This document shows, in pieces, positions 17,148-26,568 of a stretch of 64,000 nt of DNA. This DNA is from DSXH01 sp020724325. Its GTDB lineage: Bacteria; Bacteroidota; Ignavibacteria; Ignavibacteriales; Melioribacteraceae. The notes under the pieces were generated by a model that worked only from the letters and a program-made list of their open reading frames with translations, had not been told where the DNA came from and searched no databases. A program made the translations under genes and the position numbers. The stretch spans positions 82,050 through 146,049 of the forward strand of contig JBFLYW010000006.1 of NCBI GenBank assembly GCA_040756515.1. The letters are read 5' to 3'. How positions within the stretch are numbered: the first letter of the stretch is position 1; the number at the start of each line of letters is the position of its first letter.

Positions 17148-18935
17148 TTACCTCAATTTAAAAATTATTACATCACTATTGTATTTAGATCCAATAAACC
17201 GTTCACTATCAATCTGCTCAAGTGAATTGAAGGGGGAATAACCGTTGTAAAAAATCTGCTCGTACTTCGTATTATTTATCGATTTGTAAACCGAACCATT
17301 GTTAGTGAATATAAAATTTCCGGCTGCTGGAATTGACTCTGTTGAGGAATTAATAAAGCTGCCGTCAAATTTAATTTCTCTTACCAACTTACCTGTTTCG
17401 GAGTTAATAAAATATAGTTTGGAATCTCTTCCTATACAAAACAGTGTTTTATTATCCAGACTTAATGACAGCTTTTCAAAAACATTCAATTTATCATTCT
17501 TCCAGAAAAGTTTTCCGAGTAGATTATCAATCGCATATAATATTCCATCTTTAGCAGCAATGAATACTCTTTTATTATCTGATGCGATAAATGAATTTGA
17601 GAAATCAGTTTCTGCTTTTTCTTTCCACCGCCAGATTAATAATCCGTTACGCGCATCTATACAGTATAAAAACCCATCGTCGGCTGTATAAAATATTTTA
17701 TTATTAATTGTAATTGGTTTAGAACGGATCATACCTTTGGCATTTGTATTTACCCAGTATTCCTGTAAAGTTTCAAAGTCGTAGCAATAAATTTTACCCG
17801 AAGCGGTTCCAAAGATAATTGCCGATTTAGAAACTGTAAGTTTCGGTATCATAAGAATTCTTGAACCCTGGTAGTCAACTAAATTCAATGATGATGTAAT
17901 ACGCTCTTCGAAACCGATTGTCTGGATCTGTTCTCCGCTAATTGCACTGAGAGTAATTAAATCCCCTTGCAATGTAGAAATTGCGATCATCCGGTCACTT
18001 ATTACAGGTGAACCAATTATGTTTCCGAATGTATTGTAATCCCAAATCATCTTTCCGGTTGAATCGTAGCAGGTTACTATTCCGGAATAAGAGGCAGTAT
18101 AAATATTTTCGTTCCAGTAAAGCGGGGAAGAGTAAGTTAAATTGTTCTGTTCAATTGTAATTAGTTTATTAATCTTATCAATAAAGGAAGCGGTTTTTGC
18201 CGGAGAAGTAACGTCCATTGCTATATTTTTGTAGCTCGCTGAGTGTAATTTTTCATCTAAACTATTGATTATCACTTTATCACTTGTTAACCTGAATACA
18301 AATTCGTTATTCGAAGGCAATTCTTCGGTACCTATTCCAGATATATTCTTATGGTTAAGTTTCTCGGAACCGCAATTAATTATTCTTTTTAAGTTTTTCC
18401 TGATTAAGATTTCAAAAGCAGATTGCCAGCCGGATATGGTTTCAAATGGAACTGGAGATACATAATAGATCTCAACATTCTGTTTTACTGTATCTATAAC
18501 CTGATGCAGCCAATCAAGATTTTCTTTAGTAAAAGTATTTACACGCCTGAAGGGAAGAGTTGGGTTTATTCCGATAAACAGAAAACCATTTGCGTTAAAA
18601 ATGAACTTGTCGTTACCGGAAAAATCTAAAAATGTTTCCCATCCAATAACATCGCGTGTATCATTATCAGAAGGAAGTAAGATGTATTGTGTTTTCAAAC
18701 TGTCTAAAGAATTCTTAATTGATAAAAACTGGCTTCGGGTTCCTTTCTCAGTTATATTCCCAGCAAACAACACGAAGGATATTTCTGGCAAGCTGTTTAT
18801 TTTATTTACTAGTGAATCGAGTTGAACCTTTTTAGCTTCGGAGTAACTAAAATTGGAGAAAATTCCAAACGTATAGTCCTGTGCATTTATAAACGTTCCG
18901 GTAGAAAAAAATATAATTAATAAAAACTTTTTCAT
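17148..18935 (-). CDS. PQQ-like beta-propeller fused to a degenerate metallophosphoesterase domain
   Basis: A signal peptide (ending FINAQ) exports this 595-residue protein. Residues 20-240 follow the calcineurin-like phosphoesterase layout, but every metal ligand that can be placed is lost: FSNF (27-29) for SDxH, AGN (58-60) for GD, SDND (89-92) for GNHD, and no GHxH (CGSEK instead). Residues 260-595 form a PQQ-type propeller with repeated blades (LYWNENIYTASYSGIVTCYD, GSPVISD, GKIYCYD, DDGFLYCIDARNGLLIWRW, DGILYAIDNLLGKLFWK). The family pattern suggests binding or scaffolding at the cell surface or in the periplasm, not catalysis. It is followed with a one-base gap by a HAD phosphatase, while an intact metallophosphoesterase gene lies divergently upstream. 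Confidence 0.8.
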   Translation of the reverse strand: MKKFLLIIFFSTGTFINAQDYTFGIFSNFSYSEAKKVQLDSLVNKINSLPEISFVLFAGNITEKGTRSQFLSIKNSLDSLKTQYILLPSDNDTRDVIGWETFLDFSGNDKFIFNANGFLFIGINPTLPFRRVNTFTKENLDWLHQVIDTVKQNVEIYYVSPVPFETISGWQSAFEILIRKNLKRIINCGSEKLNHKNISGIGTEELPSNNEFVFRLTSDKVIINSLDEKLHSASYKNIAMDVTSPAKTASFIDKINKLITIEQNNLTYSSPLYWNENIYTASYSGIVTCYDSTGKMIWDYNTFGNIIGSPVISDRMIAISTLQGDLITLSAISGEQIQTIGFEERITSSLNLVDYQGSRILMIPKLTVSKSAIIFGTASGKIYCYDFETLQEYWVNTNAKGMIRSKPITINNKIFYTADDGFLYCIDARNGLLIWRWKEKAETDFSNSFIASDNKRVFIAAKDGILYAIDNLLGKLFWKNDKLNVFEKLSLSLDNKTLFCIGRDSKLYFINSETGKLVREIKFDGSFINSSTESIPAAGNFIFTNNGSVYKSINNTKYEQIFYNGYSPFNSLEQIDSERFIGSKYNSDVIIFKLR

Positions 18936-19072
18936 CGATATTTCTTTTGTTTCCGCTAATTTAACAAAAATCGAAGAGACTGTGAATTGTTCGATAATGA
19001 AATAAGAGAATTCTTTCGATTGTTTATAAAATTGTTGTATTTCTCTTTATTGTGCATTAGGTTTATTACCAG

Positions 19073-19088
19073 AACTTTTCGAAAAGTT
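19073..19088. promoter_or_regulatory. Perfect 16-bp palindrome, candidate operator
   Basis: AACTTTTC followed directly by GAAAAGTT makes a perfect 16-bp palindrome ending 34 nt before the metallophosphoesterase start, in the 187-nt divergent region between that gene and the MPE-PQQ gene. With no spacer it would form a poor RNA hairpin, so a dimeric regulator site is the more natural reading. The regulator is unknown. Confidence 0.4.
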
Positions 19089-19122
19089 GAACATTTATTT
19101 AAAGTAACCGGTATAAGCAAAG

Positions 19123-19878
19123 ATGAAAGTAGGAATTATAAGTGACATACACGAAGATATTGTAAGTCTGGAAAAAGCACTTCGTTATTTATCTAAGGAA
19201 AAATGCGAATCGGTTATTTGCTTGGGTGATATTGTCGGATTTACTTTACCATTTTACCGTTATATAGAAACACGCAATGCAGAGGAGTGTGTAAGATTAG
19301 TTAAAGAAAATTGCCATAAAGTTGTTGCCGGTAACCATGATTTATATGCTATTAAAAAAGTGCCTCAATATAAATCCGGTTTTGAATATAGTGATAACTG
19401 GTATAATCTTGATTATGAGGTTCGTGCCGGAAAATCGCGAAACAGAATCTGGCTTTATGAGGATAACGAAATAAGATCTAATCTAAGCGATGCTTCAAAA
19501 GAGTTTCTTAATTCTCTTAATGAAATCGAAATTATTGAATACGGTGAACTTAGAATACTTATATCACATTTTTGTTACCCGGATTTTTCTGGGTCTGCTG
19601 TTTTCTTCCCCGGGGATGTTTTTCATTTGGAGAAGCATTTTAACTTCATGAATAAACAAAACTGCCGCTTAAGTATTTCTGGGCATGGGCATCCGGGCGG
19701 AGTTATAATGGTTACCGAAGAACGTTTTGCATCTCTTAAATTCGGTTTAAACAGAATTGCCGAAGGTATTCAATGGATTGTTGTACCGTGTGTAGCTAGA
19801 ACTACAAGAGAGAATGGAGTGTTCGTACTTGATTCTTCAAGTATGGAATTCCAGTCTTTCTCACTTAAATCAATATGA
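19123..19878 (+). CDS. Metallophosphoesterase (calcineurin-like)
   Basis: A complete set of metallophosphoesterase motifs is present: SDIHED near the N-terminus, GDIVGF, GNHDLY, SHF and GHGHPGG, which provide the two-metal site. It has 251 residues and no signal peptide, so it is cytoplasmic. The closest pattern is the YfcE/diadenosine-tetraphosphatase-like group of small phosphodiesterases, but the substrate cannot be assigned. The chosen ATG gives the canonical MKVGIISDIH start. It lies divergent from a secreted protein carrying a dead version of the same fold, and 35 nt upstream of the Cache-DUF294 sensor gene on the same strand. Confidence 0.85.
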   Translation: MKVGIISDIHEDIVSLEKALRYLSKEKCESVICLGDIVGFTLPFYRYIETRNAEECVRLVKENCHKVVAGNHDLYAIKKVPQYKSGFEYSDNWYNLDYEVRAGKSRNRIWLYEDNEIRSNLSDASKEFLNSLNEIEIIEYGELRILISHFCYPDFSGSAVFFPGDVFHLEKHFNFMNKQNCRLSISGHGHPGGVIMVTEERFASLKFGLNRIAEGIQWIVVPCVARTTRENGVFVLDSSSMEFQSFSLKSI

Positions 19879-19913
19879 CTATAATTAGCTTATGAAGTGT
19901 ACTCTTAATTTAT

Positions 19914-22811
19914 ATGAAGATGCTTAAAAAAACATCCGGAAAGGTTTCTTATGTAAGGACTCTTCTGCCAACTCTCCTGACAATAGCTCTTTTCATAACA
20001 GCAATTTTTTTGGTCGTTATTCCTCAATTCGAAAATATTATACTGGACAGAAAAAGAGAGATGATTAGAGAGCTTACCAACTCAACTGTAAGTATGATTA
20101 ACAGATGGCACCAGCTGCAGTTGAAAGGGTTAATTTCGGAAAAAGAGGCAATGAAAAATGCTGTTGACCTTATTAGAAATTTACGATACGGTGAAGAATT
20201 AAAAGATTACTTCTGGGTTACAGACCTTCATCCTAAAATGATTGTTCATCCATATCGACCCGAGCTGGACGGCACTGACTTAACAGAGTTCGAAGATCTA
20301 AAGGATAAGAAACTCTTTGTTGAAATGGTAAAAGTGGTTCAGAATTACAGCGAAGGATATGTAGATTATATGTGGCAGTGGAAAGATGATTCCACAAAGA
20401 TTGTACCCAAGCTTTCTTATGTAAAGAAATTTGAACCATGGAATTGGGTTGTAGGAACTGGAATTTATATTGAAGATGTAAAGTTGGAAATAAGCTATCT
20501 CGAACAGAATATTTTGACAATTTCTGTAATTGTTACAATTCTTAGTTCGCTCTTGCTATCCTATATTGCTTACCAGAATCTTAAAAATGAAAAGCTCAGA
20601 AAAAGAGCCGAGGATGATCTTAAAGAATCGAGAGATAAATACCGTATACTTGTTGAAGCTTCTGGCGAAGGATTGATTATGATTCTGGATAATAAACAAA
20701 CTTTTTACAATAAGACTTTTTATACAATGCTGGGCTATTCCGATACCGGTGATGATTTTAATTTTTCATGCTTATTTAAGTCTATTCCCAATTCAGAAGT
20801 ATTCGACTTTACACTTCTGCAGCGTAAAACTATGGAGCAGGTTTTTAATGAGCAGATTGAAACAAGGTTAATTAAAAAGAACGGAGAACTGTTAAATGTG
20901 CTTTTGAATATATCCCAAATCTCATTTATGAATAACAATGGCATAGTAATAAATGTTAAAGACCTTACTCTTCACGAAGAAATGAAAGAGGCATTGGATT
21001 ATACTAAAGAGAAGTACATCTCTCTAACTAACCAGATTTCTGTGGGGGTTTTTAGAGCTACACCTGATAGTAAGGCAGCATTAATAGAAATTAATAATGC
21101 ACTTAAAGAGCTTTTGAATTTCAGTGAGGAAGAGGATCTTCTTGGCAGATCTCTGTTCGACTTTATGTTTAATGAGGAAGACAAATCTTTATTCCTGGAA
21201 GAGTTGAATAGAAATGGATTTATTAAAAACAGAATTATTAAGCTGCAGAATGAAAAAGGCAGTTTATTAACTTCTTGTATTTCTGCTGCTTTTGTAAAAG
21301 GAATAAATAATGAGTACCGGTTTATTGATGGAATTATTCAGGATATTTCTGAACAGCAACGGTCTGATAAAGAAAAGGAAAAACTTATTTCCGACCTGCA
21401 ATCATCTGTAGTTGTTTTAAGCCAAAGAATTACTCCATATGTTAAACCAATTCCTTGCTGCCAACTAGAAACCTCAATTAAGGATGCTGCTGAAATTATG
21501 ACAAAAGAGAAAAGCAGCGCTATTCTGGTTAATGCGGCTAATGATTTAGAAAAAGGAATTATTACAGATCATGATATAAGAGAAAAAATTTTTTCTGCCG
21601 GAAGTGACTTAAATATGCCTGTTAGAGCAATAATGAATACTACCATCTTTTTTCTCCAATCAACCGCAACGTTCTATGATGCACTTTTGCTTCTTCAAGA
21701 ATATCAAGTAAGTCATTTGATCGTAAAAGATGCTTCAGGCAAAATATTAGGGGCGATAGATTCTGATGCTCTGTTCACTGTTTCGCATTCGAGGTATCTT
21801 TTCTTTATTCAGAAAATTGAGGATGCAGCTAATGTAAAAATAATTTCTGACTACAGAAGCCAGCTCGTTTTTCTAATTTCAGGTTTAATAAAGAATAATG
21901 TTGATATAAGGAATACTACAAAAATGATTTCTTTGGTAGCAGATGCTATTAGCAGAACTGTTATCAACATGGCAGTAAAAGAAATAGGCACTCCGCCTTG
22001 CAAATTTGTATTCATATCAATGGGAAGTGAGGGCAGGGAAGAACAAACTTTGTTAACCGATCAGGATAATGCAATTATTTATGAAGACACAGAGCAACAG
22101 CACGCTGATTCAATACACAAATACTTCTTACAACTTGGTCAAAAAATTTCCGATTACCTTAATTCTTCAGGGTACAGTTTTTGCAAAGGAAATATTATGG
22201 CAAGCAATTCAAAATTTTGCCAGCCATTATCTGTATGGAAAAAATATTTTACTAGCTGGGTTACCGAAGCTAATCCGAAGGATCTTCTTGATCTCAAAAT
22301 CTTTTTTGATTTCAGATTTGTCTTTGGTGAAAGTGAATTATCATCTCAATTGAAAAACCACGTAAACCGGCTGGTGAATACAAGTAGTAATTTCATTCTA
22401 TATCTTTCAGATAGTCTTATTCGCACCGAACTTCCAGATAGTATTCTGAAACTAAAAGCACCGGTAGATTTAAAATTATGTCTCCTCCCTATAATCGATT
22501 TTGCGCGGCTTTACGGTCTAAAGTATAATCTAAATACTTCTAATACTGTAGAACGCCTGGAGTATATCCACGACCGGGGAATAATTTCTGATTCTTTATT
22601 CGAAAATATTCTCTTTTCATACAGTCTATTAATGAACCTTCGTCTCCGCCATCAATCAGATTTGTATTCGCAAAATTCTGCAGTCAACAATTTAGTTAAT
22701 CCACTTTCACTTACTGAGCTTCAGACTTTTCTCTTAAGAAAGTATTTTGAATTTCTTAAGGAAATAAAAGATAAAATCAATTTGGATTTTAAAGGAACAT
22801 TAATAAGATAG
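19914..22811 (+). CDS. Cache-PAS-PAS-CBS-DUF294 putative signalling nucleotidyltransferase
   Basis: Order of parts: helix at about 17-35, an extracytoplasmic single-Cache domain (45-185; DYFWVTDLHPKMIVHP and NWVVGTGIYIEDV are typical), a second helix at about 203-222, two PAS-like domains (245-345 and 360-478), a CBS pair (500-620, with ITDHDIREKI), and a DUF294 nucleotidyltransferase core. That core has the GlnD-like signature G704-S-E-G-R and D716-Q-D718-N, followed by a DUF294 C-terminal domain. Soluble CBS/DUF294 proteins commonly sit beside DUF485/acetate symporter genes and are thought to regulate them. Here the regulator is fused to a membrane ligand sensor. DUF485 and symporter genes follow on the same strand, so it probably senses a carboxylate and controls uptake, by inference. 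Confidence 0.83.
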   Translation: MKMLKKTSGKVSYVRTLLPTLLTIALFITAIFLVVIPQFENIILDRKREMIRELTNSTVSMINRWHQLQLKGLISEKEAMKNAVDLIRNLRYGEELKDYFWVTDLHPKMIVHPYRPELDGTDLTEFEDLKDKKLFVEMVKVVQNYSEGYVDYMWQWKDDSTKIVPKLSYVKKFEPWNWVVGTGIYIEDVKLEISYLEQNILTISVIVTILSSLLLSYIAYQNLKNEKLRKRAEDDLKESRDKYRILVEASGEGLIMILDNKQTFYNKTFYTMLGYSDTGDDFNFSCLFKSIPNSEVFDFTLLQRKTMEQVFNEQIETRLIKKNGELLNVLLNISQISFMNNNGIVINVKDLTLHEEMKEALDYTKEKYISLTNQISVGVFRATPDSKAALIEINNALKELLNFSEEEDLLGRSLFDFMFNEEDKSLFLEELNRNGFIKNRIIKLQNEKGSLLTSCISAAFVKGINNEYRFIDGIIQDISEQQRSDKEKEKLISDLQSSVVVLSQRITPYVKPIPCCQLETSIKDAAEIMTKEKSSAILVNAANDLEKGIITDHDIREKIFSAGSDLNMPVRAIMNTTIFFLQSTATFYDALLLLQEYQVSHLIVKDASGKILGAIDSDALFTVSHSRYLFFIQKIEDAANVKIISDYRSQLVFLISGLIKNNVDIRNTTKMISLVADAISRTVINMAVKEIGTPPCKFVFISMGSEGREEQTLLTDQDNAIIYEDTEQQHADSIHKYFLQLGQKISDYLNSSGYSFCKGNIMASNSKFCQPLSVWKKYFTSWVTEANPKDLLDLKIFFDFRFVFGESELSSQLKNHVNRLVNTSSNFILYLSDSLIRTELPDSILKLKAPVDLKLCLLPIIDFARLYGLKYNLNTSNTVERLEYIHDRGIISDSLFENILFSYSLLMNLRLRHQSDLYSQNSAVNNLVNPLSLTELQTFLLRKYFEFLKEIKDKINLDFKGTLIR

Positions 22812-22943
22812 AATAGCCCGTTACAATAATAAAAGAGCTGTAAGTCTTTCTAATTGGGAAAAAAACGATTAATTTTCTTTAGGACTTTTTCACTTCAGTA
22901 AATGTATCAGTTGTAGTTCTAACAAATTAATTAGGAGAAGTAT

Positions 22944-23258
22944 ATGGGTATTAAACCGGAACGTGTCAAAGAAATTCTTCAATCCCCACAATTTAAAAAC
23001 CTGGTTCAACAAAGATTAACGGTGTCAATTTCATTAACTATTATTATGCTTGTTGTTTATTTTGGATTCATTTTATCTATTGCCTTCTACAAAGAATTCC
23101 TTTCTATTAAAATAGGAGAACATCTAACTCTTGGGCTTCCAATCGGAATTGGACTTATTATTTTTGCTTGGTTATTAACCGGGTTTTACATCCGCTGGGC
23201 AAATAGGAAGTATGATAAAGCCGTTAGAGAGTTAAGAAACGAAGTCCTCGAAAACTAA
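22944..23258 (+). CDS. DUF485 membrane protein
   Basis: A 104-residue protein with two hydrophobic helices (about 30-55 and 66-88) and the DUF485 layout: an N-terminal helix with SPQFKNLVQQR, then TM, loop, TM, and a charged C-terminus (YIRWANRKYDKAVRELR). AGGAG lies before the ATG. DUF485 proteins (YjcH in E. coli) are encoded directly before ActP-type symporters and are regarded as accessory subunits. Here the symporter follows after 44 nt. The 132-nt gap upstream may hold a separate promoter for uptake genes behind the sensor gene. Confidence 0.9.
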   Translation: MGIKPERVKEILQSPQFKNLVQQRLTVSISLTIIMLVVYFGFILSIAFYKEFLSIKIGEHLTLGLPIGIGLIIFAWLLTGFYIRWANRKYDKAVRELRNEVLEN

Positions 23259-23302
23259 TTCTTAAATCCTAAGAACTTTTTAATTGAATCAGGAGATTAT
23301 CA

Positions 23303-24850
23303 TTGGAAACAATTCAAACAACACTTGGACAGGTTAACATTGCATCTATTATTATTTTCTTTTTATTCGTTGCCGTTACATTAAGTATAACATATTGGGC
23401 AGCAAAAAAAACTAAGACAACTTCAGAATTTTATGCAGCAGACCGAAGTATTTCAGGTTTTCAGAATGGTTTAGCTTTAGCCGGAGATTATATGAGCGCT
23501 GCTTCTTTCCTTGGGATTGCCGGTATGGTTTCTCTTAAAGGTTACGATGGACTTATCTACTCTATTGGTTTTCTTGTCGGCTGGCCTCTTGTTATGTTCT
23601 TAATTGCTGAACCGCTAAGAAATCTGGGTAAGTTTACATTTGCCGACGTAGTTGCCTATAGGTTAAAACAGAAACCTGTTAGAATAGCTTCTTCGGTTGG
23701 ATCTTTAATGACAATTATTTTTTATCTTATTGCTCAGATGGTAGGTGCCGGTTCACTGATACATATTCTGTTCGGATTCCCTTATGAAATTGCGATAATA
23801 ATAGTAGGATTGGTAATGATCGCTTATGTTTTATTTGGCGGTATGCTCGCTACAACATGGGTACAAATTATCAAAGCTGTACTTCTATTAAGTGGTGCAA
23901 CTTTTCTTGTAATTATGACGCTTGCGCAATTTGGTATGAATCCTATTTCATTATTTGAATATGCAGCAAAAAAATACTCAGATGCCGTTCTTTCACCGGG
24001 TGGATTTGTTACTAATCCATGGGATGCAATTTCTCTTGGTATTGCATTGATATTAGGCACTGCCGGGCTGCCTCATATACTTATGAGGTTTTTTACTGTT
24101 CCTGATGCCAGACAAGCAAGAAAGTCGGTCTTCGTTGCAACAGGACTTATTGGCTATTTCTATATCTTAACATTTTTTATCGGTTTTGGAGCTATGGTAC
24201 TTGTAGGGCAGAATATAATTTCAAGTTTCGATAAAGGCGGTAATATGGCAGCCCTTCTGCTTGCTGAATCTGTTGGCGGGCAGTTCTTTCTTGGCTTTAT
24301 TGCTGCTGTTGCTTTTGCAACTATATTAGCTGTTGTTGCTGGATTAACCCTTTCTGGCGCATCAACTTTATCGCATGACCTCTATGTAAATGTAATTAAA
24401 AAAGGGAAGACAGATGAAGCCGGTGAAGTTAAAGTAGCTAGAATTGCCACGCTTATAATAGGGACACTTGCAATTTTCTTAGGACTTGTATTCAAGGGTC
24501 AGAATGTTGCTTTCATGGTTGGACTTGCGTTCGCTATTGCGGCGAGTGCTAATTTTCCTTCTTTGTTACTTTCTATTATCTGGAAAAAATTTACTACTAA
24601 GGGAGCTGTTGCAAGTATTATAACCGGCTCTGGTCTGGCAGTTATTTTAATTATTTTTAGTCCAACTGTATGGGTCGATATTTTTCAAAATCCAGAAGCG
24701 TTGTTCGGTCTTAAAAATCCAGCCATTATTTCTATGACCGCATCGTTTCTTATAGGAATTATTGTCTCTCTGCTCTCTGTAGAAAAAGACGCATCAGAAA
24801 AGTACGAGGACGAAAAATTGAGAACGTATCTTGGTATTGGAGCCGAATAA
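23303..24850 (+). CDS. actP: Sodium:solute symporter, ActP-like (acetate/monocarboxylate uptake)
   Basis: A 515-residue inner-membrane protein with about 13 helices of the SSS family. The YAADRSISGFQNGLALAGDYMS region and the GLPHILMRFFTVPDARQARKS loop are diagnostic of the ActP/cation-acetate symporter group. The TTG start is supported by AGGAG eight bases upstream. It lies between DUF485 and an outer-membrane porin, downstream of a Cache-DUF294 sensor, which makes uptake of acetate or a similar short carboxylate the best reading. Proline or pyruvate symporters share the fold, but the DUF485 partner argues for acetate. Confidence 0.88.
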   Translation: METIQTTLGQVNIASIIIFFLFVAVTLSITYWAAKKTKTTSEFYAADRSISGFQNGLALAGDYMSAASFLGIAGMVSLKGYDGLIYSIGFLVGWPLVMFLIAEPLRNLGKFTFADVVAYRLKQKPVRIASSVGSLMTIIFYLIAQMVGAGSLIHILFGFPYEIAIIIVGLVMIAYVLFGGMLATTWVQIIKAVLLLSGATFLVIMTLAQFGMNPISLFEYAAKKYSDAVLSPGGFVTNPWDAISLGIALILGTAGLPHILMRFFTVPDARQARKSVFVATGLIGYFYILTFFIGFGAMVLVGQNIISSFDKGGNMAALLLAESVGGQFFLGFIAAVAFATILAVVAGLTLSGASTLSHDLYVNVIKKGKTDEAGEVKVARIATLIIGTLAIFLGLVFKGQNVAFMVGLAFAIAASANFPSLLLSIIWKKFTTKGAVASIITGSGLAVILIIFSPTVWVDIFQNPEALFGLKNPAIISMTASFLIGIIVSLLSVEKDASEKYEDEKLRTYLGIGAE

Positions 24851-24880
24851 TTCAAATTACTGATAGAAACAGGAGATTAA

Positions 24881-26101
24881 ATGAAAAGAATTCTTGTCCT
24901 TTTATTTTTCTTATTCAGTCTATTGTCATATGCTCAGATAGATAATAAGAATTTTGGAATTTCATTTTCGGGATTTGTAAAAACAGATTTTATTTATGAT
25001 ACAAGACAAACAGTTTCATTGAGGGAAGGACATTTTCTCCTTTATCCTCAAAGTGAAAATCTGGATATCAACGGTAAAGACATTAATGCAAAATCAAATT
25101 TCAATATTCTTTCTATTCAAACCCGTCTTCTTGGAAAGATTATTGGGCCCGAATCATTCGGGGCAAAAACATCTGGACAAATTGAAGCGGAGTTTTTTGG
25201 TACTACCGAAGGTGATATTAATGGGTTCAGATTGCGGCATGCATTTGTGAAGTTCGATTGGGCAAACACTTCTCTGTTGATTGGACAAACATGGCATCCG
25301 ATGTTTGTAGCAGAAATGTTTCCGGGTGTTGTTTCTTTTAATACTGGCGCACCTTTTCAGCCGTTTTCTAGAAATCCTCAAATTAGATTTACATACTCAA
25401 TTGAAAATGTAAAATTTATTCTTGCTGCTTTATCTCAACGCGATTTTCAAAGTAACGGTCCCGATGGTTTCAGCAGTTCCTACCTTCGTAATGCCGTTTT
25501 TCCCAACATTCATGCTCAAGTTCAATATTCTAATAAGGGATATTTATTTGGCGCTGGAGTTGATTATAAGAAGCTAGTACCAAGAATTGTAACACCAAAA
25601 AAAATAGTTACTGATAATTCAATTGTCTCTTTAAGTGCTATTGGTTATGCAAAATTAAATCTCAACCCCGTTACTGTTAAAACAGAAGTTGTTTATGGAA
25701 ATAATCTTGCAGATCATCTAATGCTTGGCGGCTATGCTGTCAAATCTATTAATTCAATTACTCTTGAAGAAGAATACAGTCCCATTAGTGTATTTTCTAT
25801 CTGGGGAGAAATTTCAACAGGCAAAGAAATTGAACTCGCCCTCTTCTTAGGTTATTCCAAAAATATGGGAGCTGATGACAATATTGCTGGATCTTACTTC
25901 TGCCGCGGAATTAATATTGATAAGCTGTTTAGAATTTCACCAAGGATTCAAATTAACTCTGGACAATCAAGAATATCAACCGAGTTGGAATATACTTCTG
26001 CCGGTTACGGGACTACTGTAAATCTGAATAAGGGAAAAGTCGCAAACGCAAAAAATCTTTCCAATTTAAGACTGTTGCTGGCGGTCTATTATTTCTTTTG
26101 A
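24881..26101 (+). CDS. Outer-membrane porin-like beta-barrel
   Basis: A signal peptide (ending LLSYAQ) precedes a 385-residue chain of alternating hydrophobic and polar residues characteristic of a porin barrel: FGISFSGFVKTDFIYD at the N-terminus, paired FRLRHAFVKFDW / TSLLIGQTWHPMF strands, and a C-terminal aromatic (LAVYYFF) suited to BAM recognition. The pattern resembles DcaP-like and related porins. AGGAG lies before the ATG, 30 nt behind the symporter gene. In this operon it would provide the outer-membrane pore for the substrate taken in by the ActP-like symporter. Confidence 0.78.
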   Translation: MKRILVLLFFLFSLLSYAQIDNKNFGISFSGFVKTDFIYDTRQTVSLREGHFLLYPQSENLDINGKDINAKSNFNILSIQTRLLGKIIGPESFGAKTSGQIEAEFFGTTEGDINGFRLRHAFVKFDWANTSLLIGQTWHPMFVAEMFPGVVSFNTGAPFQPFSRNPQIRFTYSIENVKFILAALSQRDFQSNGPDGFSSSYLRNAVFPNIHAQVQYSNKGYLFGAGVDYKKLVPRIVTPKKIVTDNSIVSLSAIGYAKLNLNPVTVKTEVVYGNNLADHLMLGGYAVKSINSITLEEEYSPISVFSIWGEISTGKEIELALFLGYSKNMGADDNIAGSYFCRGINIDKLFRISPRIQINSGQSRISTELEYTSAGYGTTVNLNKGKVANAKNLSNLRLLLAVYYFF

Positions 26102-26135
26102 AAAAAGAGGTGGAAGCTTTGGTTATCCGCCTCTT
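26101..26135 (-). terminator. Bidirectional hairpin terminator
   Basis: Stem AAGAGGTGGA (26105-26114) pairs with TCCGCCTCTT (26126-26135) with one T-G wobble and an 11-nt loop. Read on the minus strand the stem ends in six Ts, a classic intrinsic terminator for the DUF1801-DUF1697 side. On the plus strand it directly follows the porin stop and may serve the uptake operon too. Confidence 0.75.
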
Positions 26136-26147
26136 ACTTTCAAACCA

Positions 26148-26555
26148 TTATTTGAGCGCTTTTATTGATTTAGTCAATAGTTCTTTAAGAATTTTTGTGT
26201 CGATATTGTCAAGACTTTTTATGTAGATACATGATTTACTTGTTTTATGTTTGCCTAACTTTTTAAGTAGATCTTTTTGTTTGGATAGATCGCACATTGA
26301 TAGATAGATAGTTAAATTCTGTTTTCTGGGCGAGAAACCGCAGTAAAACCAATTGCCTTCTCTTCCACTTTTTGATTTATAATGATAATTACCAAATCCA
26401 ACTATACTATTCCCCCACATTTTAGGTTCTGCTCTGGTTATCTTTTTCATTATTTCTATCAAAGAGAAACAATCATTTTGCAATTGCTCATCCTTAAAAC
26501 TTATTAAAAATTTATTTACGCTTGCTTCTGTTTCTTTTGTTTTTAGTTCTGCCAT
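26148..26555 (-). CDS. DUF1801 domain protein
   Basis: 135 residues. The ATG at 26555 is used because AAAGGA lies nine bases upstream; an in-frame TTG at 26564 would touch that site. The motifs R-AEPKMWGNSIVGFGNYHYKS, YCGFSPRKQNLTIYL and the C-terminal GKHKTSKSCIYIKSL are those of the DUF1801 family, small soluble alpha/beta proteins of unknown biochemical role. The gene follows the DUF1697 gene with a 13-nt gap, and the two probably share a transcript that ends at the hairpin at 26.1 kb. Confidence 0.85.
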   Translation of the reverse strand: MAELKTKETEASVNKFLISFKDEQLQNDCFSLIEIMKKITRAEPKMWGNSIVGFGNYHYKSKSGREGNWFYCGFSPRKQNLTIYLSMCDLSKQKDLLKKLGKHKTSKSCIYIKSLDNIDTKILKELLTKSIKALK

Positions 26556-26568
26556 TTTAGTCAATCCT

